A DNA stretch of 64,000 nt from Burkholderiales bacterium. Its GTDB lineage: Bacteria > Pseudomonadota > Gammaproteobacteria > Burkholderiales > Burkholderiaceae_C. The notes under the pieces were generated by a model. That model was given only the letters and a program-made list of their open reading frames with translations, was not told the DNA's origin and made no database searches. The stretch is taken from assembly GCA_013044035.1 (NCBI GenBank), contig JABEVE010000026.1, positions 1 to 64,000 on the forward strand, read 5' to 3'. Made by a program: the position numbers and the translations under genes. Of the stretch, positions 8,350 to 15,687 are shown piece after piece (position 1 is the first letter of the stretch; every line of letters begins with the position of its first letter).

Positions 8350-8829
8350 ATGCGCCTGACCCAGTTTTCCGACTACGCCTTGCGTGTGCTGATGTACGCG
8401 GCCGAGCACCCAGAGCGCCTCGTCACCATCACCGAACTGGCCGATTTCCATCGCATCTCGCGCAGCCATCTCACCAAGGTGGTGGTGCATCTGGCGGGCA
8501 ACGGTTATCTGCAATCCGTGCGCGGCCGTACCGGCGGTTTGCGCCTGGCGCGCGAGGCAGTGTCCATCCGTATCGGTGAGGTGTTGCGCGGCACCGAGGA
8601 AGATTTCCGTTTGGTGGAGTGCTTCGACCGTCGTACCGACGCCTGCGTGCTCACGCCGCATTGCCAGCTTGCTCGCGGCCTGCGCGCGGCGCTCGATGCT
8701 TTTTTTCAGGCGCTCGACAGCATGACTCTCGCGGATCTGGCCTCGGGGGGCGATGCACAAAACGCCACGCAGACGGTTGCGCTTCCAATGCCAAAGCGCA
8801 GGGCGCGGCGCACGGTACCGGTCGCATAG
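8350..8829 (+). CDS. nsrR: Rrf2-family nitric-oxide-sensing repressor NsrR
   Basis: A 159-residue winged-helix Rrf2 regulator. MRLTQFSDYALRVLMY is the classic start of NsrR proteins. The recognition helix lies around SRSHLTKVVVHL, and three cysteines (Cys91, Cys99, Cys105, in VECFDRRTDAC and VLTPHC) are placed to hold the NO-sensitive Fe-S cluster. Betaproteobacterial members often have this wider first spacing. NO destroys or nitrosylates the cluster and releases repression. Immediately downstream lie truncated hemoglobin, NnrS and a ferredoxin, which are typical NsrR targets. An in-frame ATG at 8302 would add an unconserved extension. The Ser/Thr/Lys/Arg tail after about residue 135 is not conserved in the family as far as I know. 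Confidence 0.88.
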   Translation: MRLTQFSDYALRVLMYAAEHPERLVTITELADFHRISRSHLTKVVVHLAGNGYLQSVRGRTGGLRLAREAVSIRIGEVLRGTEEDFRLVECFDRRTDACVLTPHCQLARGLRAALDAFFQALDSMTLADLASGGDAQNATQTVALPMPKRRARRTVPVA

Positions 8830-8881
8830 TTCCGATCCCGTGGCGGCACGCAGGGTTTGCCGAAGCGTGTCGTGGGATATA

Positions 8882-8902
8882 TGATTCATAAAAAATGAAT
8901 CA
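8882..8902. promoter_or_regulatory. Candidate NsrR operator
   Basis: TGATTCAT (8882-8889) and ATGAATCA (8895-8902) form a perfect inverted repeat with an AAAAA centre. It lies 39 bases upstream of the truncated hemoglobin ATG and 52 bases after nsrR. Size, A/T-rich centre and TG...CA edges resemble NsrR sites. FNR-type sites (TTGAT-N4-ATCAA) fit less well because the spacing is wrong. Confidence 0.5.
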
Positions 8903-8941
8903 ATAAATCCGCCCCCGCATGGTGGACCCAGGACACGACCC

Positions 8942-9361
8942 ATGAAACTCGACCCCGCACAGTGCAATGGTGATGTCATCACACGCATGGTGCACGCCTT
9001 CTACACCAGCGTGCGACAGGACGATCGGCTCGCCCCCGTCTTCGATGCCCACATCGCTGACTGGACTACGCATTTAGCCAGGATGGTGGATTTCTGGACT
9101 TCCATCCTGCTCGGCTCGGGACGCTACAGCGGTGCGCCGATGCAGGTCCACCAGGCCTTGCCGGAACTCGATCCCGCTTTGTTCGCGCGTTGGCTGCGGC
9201 TGTTCGAGGCCACCACCCAGGCGGTCTGCGAACCGGCGATGAAGGCCCGGGCTGACGAGTTGGCCAGGCGCATCGCGCAAAGCTTGTGGCTGGGCTGGCA
9301 AATGGCCAACCGCCCGCAGGTCCTGGCGCGTGATTTGGAGGAGACGCAACATGCCGGTTGA
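8942..9361 (+). CDS. Group III truncated hemoglobin
   Basis: A 139-residue globin of the short 2-over-2 class. The group III pattern is visible in VHAFYTSVRQDDRLAPVFDAHI and in WTTHLARMVDFWTSILLGSGRYSG. The proximal heme histidine is in PMQVHQALP, near residue 70. The C-terminal helix contains LAQSLW-like packing residues (RRIAQSLWLGWQMAN). Members bind O2 or NO tightly and are often induced by nitrosative stress. Position right after nsrR and its putative operator supports a role in NO detoxification or buffering. The stop overlaps the nnrS start by 11 bases, so the two are translationally coupled. Confidence 0.88.
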   Translation: MKLDPAQCNGDVITRMVHAFYTSVRQDDRLAPVFDAHIADWTTHLARMVDFWTSILLGSGRYSGAPMQVHQALPELDPALFARWLRLFEATTQAVCEPAMKARADELARRIAQSLWLGWQMANRPQVLARDLEETQHAG

Positions 9362-10589
9362 ACTCCTGCGCATTGAGGAACCTGCAAGGACTGCGCGTCC
9401 CGCGCCGTCCTTCGCCGCCACATTCGAACTGGGTTTTCGCCCGTTGTACGCTCTGGGCATGGCCTGGGCCGGCCTCGTCGTGATAATCTGGGTCTTTGCC
9501 CCCGACGTGACGCAGGGTCCTCTGGCGGGCGTGCTCTGGCACGCGCACGAGATGCTGTGGGGCTTCGTGGCGAGCATCGCAGTCGGCTTCCTCCTCACCG
9601 CCGTGCCCAACTGGACAGGCCGGCCGACGCTGCGCGGCTGGCCGCTCGCCGGCTTGTGCCTGGCCTGGCTGCTGGCGCGCGCAGGCCTGCTTGCGGGCGG
9701 CCCGTGGTTCAAGCCCGCGGCCGTGCTCGACGTGGCGTTTTTCGCCGCCGCCGCCGTGGCCTGCGCCAGGCCCATCCTCAAGACTCACAATCGGCGCAAC
9801 CTCGGCGTGCCCTTGCTGCTGCTTGGCCTGGGAGCGACCGACGCAGCCTTCCTGTGGGCCGCGCAGAGCGCGACGTTCCCCGAACTCTGGCGGGCTCTGC
9901 ATGCCGGTCTGCTGCTGATGGCCGTGGTCGCCGCGCTGATCGGCCGCCGCGTGATTCCGTTCTTCGCCACGCGCGCTGTGCCGGGGCTGCAATTGAACGC
10001 GGCCGCGGGCAGCGGCGTGGTCAACCTCGCGCTGCTGGTGCTGGCCGCGGGCTTGCAGATGCTGGGCCGCTGGCCCGTGGCCGAGGGCCTGGCGCTGCTC
10101 GGCGCGGCAGGCATCATGCTGACCCATCTGTTGCGCTGGAAACCCTGGCGCGTGCTGCGCCAGCCGCTGCTGTGGATTTTGTATCTCGGCTATGCGGGCC
10201 TGGCCGGCGGCCTGGTGGCGCGCGGGGCGCAGGCGCTCGGCGCGTCCGTCCCCGACTCGCTCTGGATCCACCTCCTCGCCGTCTGCGGCTTCGCGGTGCT
10301 GATCCTCGGCATGGTCACCCGCACCTCCCTGGGCCACCTGGGGCGGGCCTTGCGCCTGGACCGCTGGTCCCTGCTGAGCTATGGGCTGCTGCTGGCCGCT
10401 GCGGTGCTTCGCCTCGTGGCTTTCGTGCCATGGCCGGCGCAGGTCGCGGCCTTGCAGGCGTCCGCCGTGCTGTGGGCGCTGGCTTGCTGGGTGTTCGTGC
10501 TGCGCTATCTGCCCTGGCTGGTGCGTCCCCGCGCCGACCGCCCGCCGGCAGTCGGCATCGGGGTCAAGCGGGGCCCGGCCCGAGGTTGA
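9351..10589 (+). CDS. nnrS: NnrS family heme-copper membrane protein
   Basis: A 412-residue polytopic membrane protein, about 12 helices by eye. NnrS proteins carry heme and copper and protect cells against NO-dependent damage, for example to iron-sulfur metabolism. Family landmarks include the N-terminal [22 protein letters not shown] with paired histidines early in the chain, [23 protein letters not shown], and [25 protein letters not shown] split over two helices. ATG 9351 has a GGAGGAG ribosome-binding site at the right distance and overlaps the globin gene by 11 bases. A GTG- or ATG-type start further upstream would lie deep inside that gene. The ferredoxin gene follows after one base. 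Confidence 0.9.
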   Translation: MPVELLRIEEPARTARPAPSFAATFELGFRPLYALGMAWAGLVVIIWVFAPDVTQGPLAGVLWHAHEMLWGFVASIAVGFLLTAVPNWTGRPTLRGWPLAGLCLAWLLARAGLLAGGPWFKPAAVLDVAFFAAAAVACARPILKTHNRRNLGVPLLLLGLGATDAAFLWAAQSATFPELWRALHAGLLLMAVVAALIGRRVIPFFATRAVPGLQLNAAAGSGVVNLALLVLAAGLQMLGRWPVAEGLALLGAAGIMLTHLLRWKPWRVLRQPLLWILYLGYAGLAGGLVARGAQALGASVPDSLWIHLLAVCGFAVLILGMVTRTSLGHLGRALRLDRWSLLSYGLLLAAAVLRLVAFVPWPAQVAALQASAVLWALACWVFVLRYLPWLVRPRADRPPAVGIGVKRGPARG

Positions 10590-10590
10590 C

Positions 10591-10926
10591 ATGACATTCG
10601 TGGTCACCGAAGCTTGCATCAAATGCAAGTACACCGACTGCGTGGCCGTGTGCCCCGTGGACGCGTTCCGCGAGGGCGCGAACATGCTGGTGATCGACCC
10701 GCGCGACTGCATCGACTGCAATCTGTGCGTGCCAGAGTGCCCCGTGGACGCCATCTATCCCGAGCACGAGGTCCCAGCGGAGCAGCAGGCGTTCATCGCG
10801 CTCAACGCCGAACTGGCGCGCAGCTGGCCGGTCATCACGCAGGTCAAGGCCGCACCGACGGATGCCGACGCATGGGCCGAGGTGCAGCGCAAGCGGCAGT
10901 TGCTGGACCGGTCCCCGTCGCGCTGA
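10591..10926 (+). CDS. fdxA: Seven-iron ferredoxin FdxA
   Basis: A 111-residue soluble ferredoxin of the Azotobacter FdI type, expected to hold one [3Fe-4S] and one [4Fe-4S] cluster. The N-terminal motif [16 protein letters not shown] and the second motif [14 protein letters not shown] are intact. The remaining 60 residues form the usual C-terminal cap ([17 protein letters not shown]). It starts one base after nnrS ends, placing it in the NO-response transcript. It may supply electrons to the hemoglobin or to cluster repair, which is inference. The length and residues are normal for fdxA. Confidence 0.92.
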   Translation: MTFVVTEACIKCKYTDCVAVCPVDAFREGANMLVIDPRDCIDCNLCVPECPVDAIYPEHEVPAEQQAFIALNAELARSWPVITQVKAAPTDADAWAEVQRKRQLLDRSPSR

Positions 10927-11005
10927 TCCCGCACATCTTGCGCTGCCCTGTAGACGCTGCAAAAGCCCGGGTGGATGCGTGTTTTCACCCTGTTCAGGAA
11001 CTGCC

Positions 11006-11458
11006 ATGCTGAAGGAATCCTTGCTGGTTTACGCCCACATCTCCGCCATCCTCTTGCTGGCGGTGTTCCTCACGAGCAAGACTGCATTGATGCGCTGTGA
11101 GTTGATCGACGGTCGCAAGCCCGTCGTCGATCGGCTCCTGCGCCTGGACATCTGGCTCTGGGGCAGCTTCTGCGCCGTGGGTGCAACCGGGATTGCAGCC
11201 ATGGTTTGGGGTGCCAAGGGATGGGACTGGACCGCGGCCAACCCGCTGCTCTGGATCAAGGTGGGGCTTTTCTTGCTGATGATGGGCATGTCGATTCGCG
11301 CAAGCCTGACGCTGCGCCAGTGGGCGCGGGAGTGCAGGCTGGGTGGGCATTTCCCGTCGGATGATGCGATCCGTCGTCAACGACGCTGGCTGATGTGGCA
11401 GTCGCATGTCATGGTTCTGCTCCCGTTATTCGGCGCCTTGTTGGCCTATGGGTTTTGA
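11006..11458 (+). CDS. DUF2214 family four-helix membrane protein
   Basis: A 150-residue protein with four predicted membrane segments: LLVYAHISAILLLAVFL, the GSFCAVGATGIAAMVWG region, LLWIKVGLFLLMMGMS, and a C-terminal HVMVLLPLFGALLAYGF. His-containing helices (YAHIS, QSHVMV) could bind heme, as in related small respiratory membrane proteins, but this is unproven. It follows fdxA by 79 bases on the same strand and precedes the ba3 oxidase operon by 257 bases. Its partner system is therefore uncertain: either the NO-response group or the oxidase. No catalytic motif is seen. Confidence 0.7.
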   Translation: MLKESLLVYAHISAILLLAVFLTSKTALMRCELIDGRKPVVDRLLRLDIWLWGSFCAVGATGIAAMVWGAKGWDWTAANPLLWIKVGLFLLMMGMSIRASLTLRQWARECRLGGHFPSDDAIRRQRRWLMWQSHVMVLLPLFGALLAYGF

Positions 11459-11634
11459 GCCCCCCACCGGCCCAACTCACCGACTGCCCCCTGTGACGGG
11501 CACGACAACCCGGGACGCTCCGGCGCCTGCCGAAGCGTCCCGGGCCCGCAGCAGAAGGCTCACGACACGAAATACATGGCGTAAAACAATTCACGAATAG
11601 TTACAAATGGATCTGATCTGGCGCAACAAGATGC

Positions 11635-11650
11635 ATAAGGTCTTCCTTAT
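11635..11650. promoter_or_regulatory. Short dyad upstream of the ba3 oxidase operon
   Basis: ATAAGG-TCTT-CCTTAT forms a perfect 6-bp inverted repeat, 65 bases before the first oxidase gene. It could be an operator or the start of a leader hairpin. Apart from it, I see no gene in 11459-11715; the 3' half is A/T-rich, as expected for a promoter region. Confidence 0.3.
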
Positions 11651-11715
11651 ATTCAAACCCTGCTGGGCATCCCGAGCCGAGCGCCCATCGCTGCCAAAAC
11701 TCAGAGGAGAAAACT

Positions 11716-11910
11716 GTGCCGGAAGAACACCCTTATGAACCCATGCCCGTGCTCGGATCCGATGGACGTCGCATCGCACGAGCCGATCTGCCCATGCCCG
11801 ACATGCATTTCGCCCGGCCCATGGGTGCCTGGGTGATCGTCGGCGCCTTGTTCATCGTCGTGGTCGGTCTTTGGGCTGCCGTGGCGACCTACTTTTCCAT
11901 CCATGCATGA
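11716..11910 (+). CDS. Small single-helix protein, likely ba3 oxidase accessory subunit
   Basis: A 64-residue protein starting at GTG with a good AGAGGAG ribosome-binding site 6 bases before it. A polar, Pro/Met/Asp-rich N-terminus of about 35 residues is followed by a single membrane helix (AWVIVGALFIVVVGLWAAVATYF). It lies 9 bases upstream of subunit II. Type B heme-copper oxidases commonly have a one-helix extra subunit (subunit IIa in Thermus), which this could represent, but the sequences are too short and divergent for a firm homology claim. Confidence 0.65.
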   Translation: MPEEHPYEPMPVLGSDGRRIARADLPMPDMHFARPMGAWVIVGALFIVVVGLWAAVATYFSIHA

Positions 11911-11919
11911 GGTGAACCC

Positions 11920-12456
11920 ATGACGACATCTGGCCCTGATGCATTCGAGAACAGATTCCACCATGTTGCATTACGACACGAGAGGGCGTGGATTTTCATC
12001 GCCGTCGCTTTGATCTCCGTGCTGTTCATCGTGGCGGTGTACTTTGTGGTGCACGACTACGGACTGGTGGCCAAGACCACGAAGTTCTACAGCAACCCTG
12101 ATACACCGGCGACATTGGCCGATTTTCAGGGTTCCGGCATCAAGCAGACCGGACCCAGGAGCTACAACGTCTATGAGATGGGCCGCGCATGGAGCTGGAC
12201 TCCGGGCACGGCGACGCCGATCACCTTGCCTGTCGGCTCGCATGTCACGTTTTACGTGACCAGCGGCGACGTGTTGCATGGCTTTGAGGTGCAGGGCACG
12301 AACATCAATCTCACCGCCATTCCTGGCGTGGTCGGTCATGTGAGCTACACCTTCGACAAGCCGGGCACCTACTACATCATCTGCAACGAGTATTGCGGCG
12401 CGGGCCATCAGGCCATGATCGGCAAGATCGTCATCACCGGAGCGACACAGTCATGA
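11920..12456 (+). CDS. cbaB: ba3-type cytochrome c oxidase subunit II (CuA)
   Basis: A 178-residue subunit II. One N-terminal membrane helix (WIFIAVALISVLFIVAVYFVV without the flanks) anchors a periplasmic cupredoxin domain. The CuA site is complete: His in VLHGFEVQG, then CNEYCGAGHQAM with both bridging cysteines, the second His and the Met ligand. It accepts electrons from a soluble cytochrome and passes them to subunit I. The one-helix topology and short length are typical of ba3 (type B) oxidases rather than aa3. The ATG of subunit I overlaps its stop by 4 bases. Confidence 0.9.
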   Translation: MTTSGPDAFENRFHHVALRHERAWIFIAVALISVLFIVAVYFVVHDYGLVAKTTKFYSNPDTPATLADFQGSGIKQTGPRSYNVYEMGRAWSWTPGTATPITLPVGSHVTFYVTSGDVLHGFEVQGTNINLTAIPGVVGHVSYTFDKPGTYYIICNEYCGAGHQAMIGKIVITGATQS

Positions 12457-14156
12457 GCGCAGTCCTGAGCCCCTTTGCCGCGCGCAATACTGCCGTGCCC
12501 AGCGCGAGCGACATTGCCAGTGAAAAGACCATGCTGCTGGCCTTTTGGGTCACAGGTTTTCTGGCGCTGATGGTTGGCATCGCCATCGGTGTGCTGCAAA
12601 GCACCAACTACGCCGGAGTTGACCTCTATCCCTATCTGCAACCCTTCCTCAAGTCCTACTACCAGGGCTTGACCATGCACGGTGTGCTCAACGCCTACGT
12701 GTTCACGTTTTTCACCATCTCGGGCTGGCTCATGTACCTGCCGGCGCGAGAGCTTAAGCTCAAACCCAACATGACGCTGGCCTGGCTCACCTACGGGCTG
12801 ATGCTGATGGGCACGCTGATGGCGGCTTACGCCATGTTCGACAACTCATCCAGCGTGCTCTACACCATGTATGCGCCACTGCAGGGCAGCGCGTGGTTTT
12901 ATCTCGGCATCACGCTGGTGGTGGTGGCGAGCATCCTGCCGCTGTTTGTCGTGCTCGGCATGCGTGCGCGCTGGAAAAAGGCCAACCCTGGTCAGCTCAC
13001 TCCGCTGGTCACCTACATGAGCGCGACCATCCTGCTGATGTGGCTGCTCGCCGCGCTGGGTGCAGGCTCAGAGGCCGTGCTGCTGCTCGATCCCTGGGCG
13101 CTGGGCCTGACGAAGACCATCGACCCGCTGCTGGCACGCACGCTGTTCTGGTGGACCGGCCACCCCATCGTGTACTACTGGCTGATGCCCGGCTACATCT
13201 CGATCTACGCCATGCTGCCGCGACAGGCCGGTGGCAAACTGGTCTCCGATCCGCTCACCCGACTGGCCTTTCTGTTGCTGCTCGTGTTCTCGGTGCCGGT
13301 GGGCACGCATCACCAGTTCACCGACCCCGGCATTTCCCCAGTGATGAAGGGCATCGTCACGGCGCTCACGCTGTCGGTGGCGATTCCCAGCCTCATCACC
13401 GCATTCACCGTGGCCTTGAGCCTGGAGTATGCCGGCCGGCGCCGTGGCGGCAAGGGGCTGATGGGCTGGTGGCCCGCGTTGCCATGGAAAGACGCGTCGG
13501 TGGCGGCGCAGGTGCTGGCACTGGTCACGTTCATCTTCGGCGGCGCGGGAGGCATCGTCAACGCCAGTTGGCAACTCGACAACGTGGTGCACAACACGCT
13601 GTGGATTCCCGCGCACTTCCACCTCACGGTGGGCACCATGACCACGCTGGTGTTCATGGGCGTGAGCTTCTGGCTGCTGCCCCACCTCACCGGGCGCAGG
13701 CTCTACAGCGCGAAGCTCGCGCTGTGGAGCGTGTGGCTGTGGTTCATCGGCCTGATGACCTGGGGTTTCGCCGGCCACTGGGCGGGCATGGACGGTGTGC
13801 CGCGCCGCTCCTGGGTCTCAGGCTTGCCGCATGACCAGTACATGCAGCTTTATGGAGCGGTGCATGCGGCACTCATCGTGGTGGGAATCGGTGGTGTGAT
13901 CGCCACGCTCGGCGCGGTCTGCTACTACATCGTGTTCTTCGGCACCTTGTTCGGCAGAAAAGACGACAAGGCGATGGTCGAGATTCCCTTCACCGAAGTC
14001 ATTGCCGGCCCCGAAGGCTCGCCGATGGCGCACATCGCCGAGCACCTCGGGTTCTGGACGGTTGCCACGCTGATCATCACCCTGGCCGTCTACATTCCCG
14101 TGCTGTGGCCCATGATCACCCATCCCATCCACGCACCCGGCTTTGTCTTGTGGTGA
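12453..14156 (+). CDS. cbaA: ba3-type cytochrome c oxidase subunit I
   Basis: The 567-residue catalytic core of a type B heme-copper oxidase: it reduces O2 to water at a heme a3-CuB centre and pumps protons. Visible ligands are TMHGVLNA (low-spin heme His), WWTGHPIVYYW (CuB His and the cross-linked Tyr), the His pair in THHQFTDPG, and PAHFHLTVG (heme histidines near the C-terminal half). Around 13 membrane helices are apparent. ATG 12453 overlaps the subunit II stop. The high-affinity type and the adjoining NO-response genes suggest use under low oxygen, where NO competes at the same site (inference). Confidence 0.93.
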   Translation: MSAVLSPFAARNTAVPSASDIASEKTMLLAFWVTGFLALMVGIAIGVLQSTNYAGVDLYPYLQPFLKSYYQGLTMHGVLNAYVFTFFTISGWLMYLPARELKLKPNMTLAWLTYGLMLMGTLMAAYAMFDNSSSVLYTMYAPLQGSAWFYLGITLVVVASILPLFVVLGMRARWKKANPGQLTPLVTYMSATILLMWLLAALGAGSEAVLLLDPWALGLTKTIDPLLARTLFWWTGHPIVYYWLMPGYISIYAMLPRQAGGKLVSDPLTRLAFLLLLVFSVPVGTHHQFTDPGISPVMKGIVTALTLSVAIPSLITAFTVALSLEYAGRRRGGKGLMGWWPALPWKDASVAAQVLALVTFIFGGAGGIVNASWQLDNVVHNTLWIPAHFHLTVGTMTTLVFMGVSFWLLPHLTGRRLYSAKLALWSVWLWFIGLMTWGFAGHWAGMDGVPRRSWVSGLPHDQYMQLYGAVHAALIVVGIGGVIATLGAVCYYIVFFGTLFGRKDDKAMVEIPFTEVIAGPEGSPMAHIAEHLGFWTVATLIITLAVYIPVLWPMITHPIHAPGFVLW

Positions 14157-14160
14157 CCCC

Positions 14161-14829
14161 ATGAGAGCCGCAAGCGCCGCGCCTCCACCAGCCCTCGGGA
14201 CGCTGCGGAGGCCCGCGAGCTGGAGGGCGTCGGTGCTGCGGGCCGTGCTTGTCTCGATGGCACTGATGGCGATGCTTTTCGCCGGGGCACGACTGCAGCA
14301 GCACGCGGTTGCGCTGCATGGCACACCGCTGGCGTCATCCCCGGCGCCGGCTTTTGCCGGATTCACCGACACGCAGGGTAGGGTGTTTTTCTGGGGCAAT
14401 GAGCGCGGGCGCGCGGTGCTGGTGTTTTTCGGCTACACCCATTGCCCCGACGTCTGCCCGCTCACGCTCGCGGCGCTGGCGCAATCGCTGTCGATGCTCG
14501 GCCCGCTGCGCCAACGCGTGCGCGTGGTCTTCGTCAGCCTTGACCCCGCGCGGGATACGCCGATTGTGCTGCGTGCCTACCTCGATGCGTTCATCCCCAA
14601 CGCCATCGGCCTGCGCGGTCCGCCCTCCGCAGTGGCCGCATCGGCGCGGCAATGGGACGTGACCTGGCGGCACGTGAAGGCGGCGGAGGGCGCCGACTGG
14701 ATCGATCACACCGCAGCCGTCACCCTGGTCGGGCCCGATGGTCGGCTGCTCGCCCGCTACGGCTATGGCCAACTCACCAATCCCGCATGGCTGGCAGCTG
14801 ATTTGCGCGCAGCGCTGGAGTCCAGGTGA
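14161..14829 (+). CDS. SCO1/SenC family copper chaperone
   Basis: A 222-residue membrane-anchored thioredoxin-fold protein. A signal anchor lies at about residues 24-45, followed by a periplasmic domain. The copper site is visible as CPDVCP (CxxxC) with a distal His in WIDHTAAV. Sco proteins deliver copper to, or reduce, the CuA site of subunit II. It starts 4 bases after subunit I and overlaps the next gene by 4 bases, so it belongs to the oxidase transcript. A TTG start at 14143 in frame is possible but would overlap subunit I with no ribosome-binding site. Confidence 0.9.
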   Translation: MRAASAAPPPALGTLRRPASWRASVLRAVLVSMALMAMLFAGARLQQHAVALHGTPLASSPAPAFAGFTDTQGRVFFWGNERGRAVLVFFGYTHCPDVCPLTLAALAQSLSMLGPLRQRVRVVFVSLDPARDTPIVLRAYLDAFIPNAIGLRGPPSAVAASARQWDVTWRHVKAAEGADWIDHTAAVTLVGPDGRLLARYGYGQLTNPAWLAADLRAALESR

Positions 14830-15587
14830 CAGCCACTGGATGGCCGCTTGCCGTTTGGGGCAGCTGGTTTGCAGGAGTCGCCACGGGCGCGGTGCTGTAT
14901 GCCATGGCGGCGTGGCGGGGGCGCTGGCCCCGGTGGCGCGTGGCGGTGTTTATCCTGGGAAGTGCGCTGACCCTGTTTGCGGCCTGGGGGCTGAACGATC
15001 CACTGGCGTCGATGACGGACTACACCGTGGCGCTGATGACGCTGGGCCAGGTGGCGTCCCCCTTCCTGCTGCTGGGCTTTACGCCTGTTGCGCGCATGCA
15101 ATGGCGCTCGCAGGGCAACCGCTGGTGGGCGGCGTGGCTGCTGGATCCCTGGGTCGCTGCGGCGGTGTTCGTGTTGCTGACCCTGGGCGTGAATCTGCCT
15201 GGCGTGTTCAAGACCGCCTTGGCCGATGCGCTGTTTTCGGCGCCCATCGGTCTGATGTTGCTGATCTCCGGGTTGATGCTCTGGGCGCAACTGCTGCCCG
15301 GCAGCACCGGCATCGGACAACGCTGGGTGGCTGGAATCTATGCGTGGCTGGTCGGCCTGCCGATGATGATCATCGCCGCGGTCTGGGTGTGGAGCGGGCA
15401 TGTGCTGTACACGCCTTATCTCGATGTGTTGTGCTTGTGGAACCTGAGCCCGCTGGCCGATCAGCATTACGCCGGTCTGGTGATGTTCGCCGCCGGCCTG
15501 CCGTTGCAGTTGCGCGCCGCGTGGTTGTTGATCATGCCGGCTGAAGCCGAACTGAAACGCCCGTACGGCATGCCCCGCGAGCCTTGA
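14826..15587 (+). CDS. ctaG: CtaG-type (caa3_CtaG) cytochrome oxidase assembly membrane protein
   Basis: A 253-residue protein with about seven membrane helices. It resembles the caa3_CtaG (DUF1404-like) family, which is needed for insertion of copper into oxidase subunit I. Landmarks include LTLFAAWGLNDPLASMTDYTV, the segment LMTLGQVASPFLLLGFTPVAR, and WVWSGHVLYTPYLDV. Translation starts at GTG 14826, overlapping the TGA of the Sco gene as GTGA. It is the last gene of the five-gene oxidase operon; 100 bases separate it from ftsH. Confidence 0.8.
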   Translation: MTATGWPLAVWGSWFAGVATGAVLYAMAAWRGRWPRWRVAVFILGSALTLFAAWGLNDPLASMTDYTVALMTLGQVASPFLLLGFTPVARMQWRSQGNRWWAAWLLDPWVAAAVFVLLTLGVNLPGVFKTALADALFSAPIGLMLLISGLMLWAQLLPGSTGIGQRWVAGIYAWLVGLPMMIIAAVWVWSGHVLYTPYLDVLCLWNLSPLADQHYAGLVMFAAGLPLQLRAAWLLIMPAEAELKRPYGMPREP

Positions 15588-15687
15588 AGATTGGCCAGTG
15601 GTGCATATCTTGGTGTTAGGTGTCGGGCAAGCCCGTCGAACGGCTTCAGGCGGCGCCAAATGCCACCCACACTCCAGGAACCACACC

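Noticed and set aside
8882-8902. FNR/Dnr-type site
   Set aside because: The FNR pattern is TTGAT-N4-ATCAA; here the TGAT and ATCA elements are too far apart, while the size fits an NsrR operator better.
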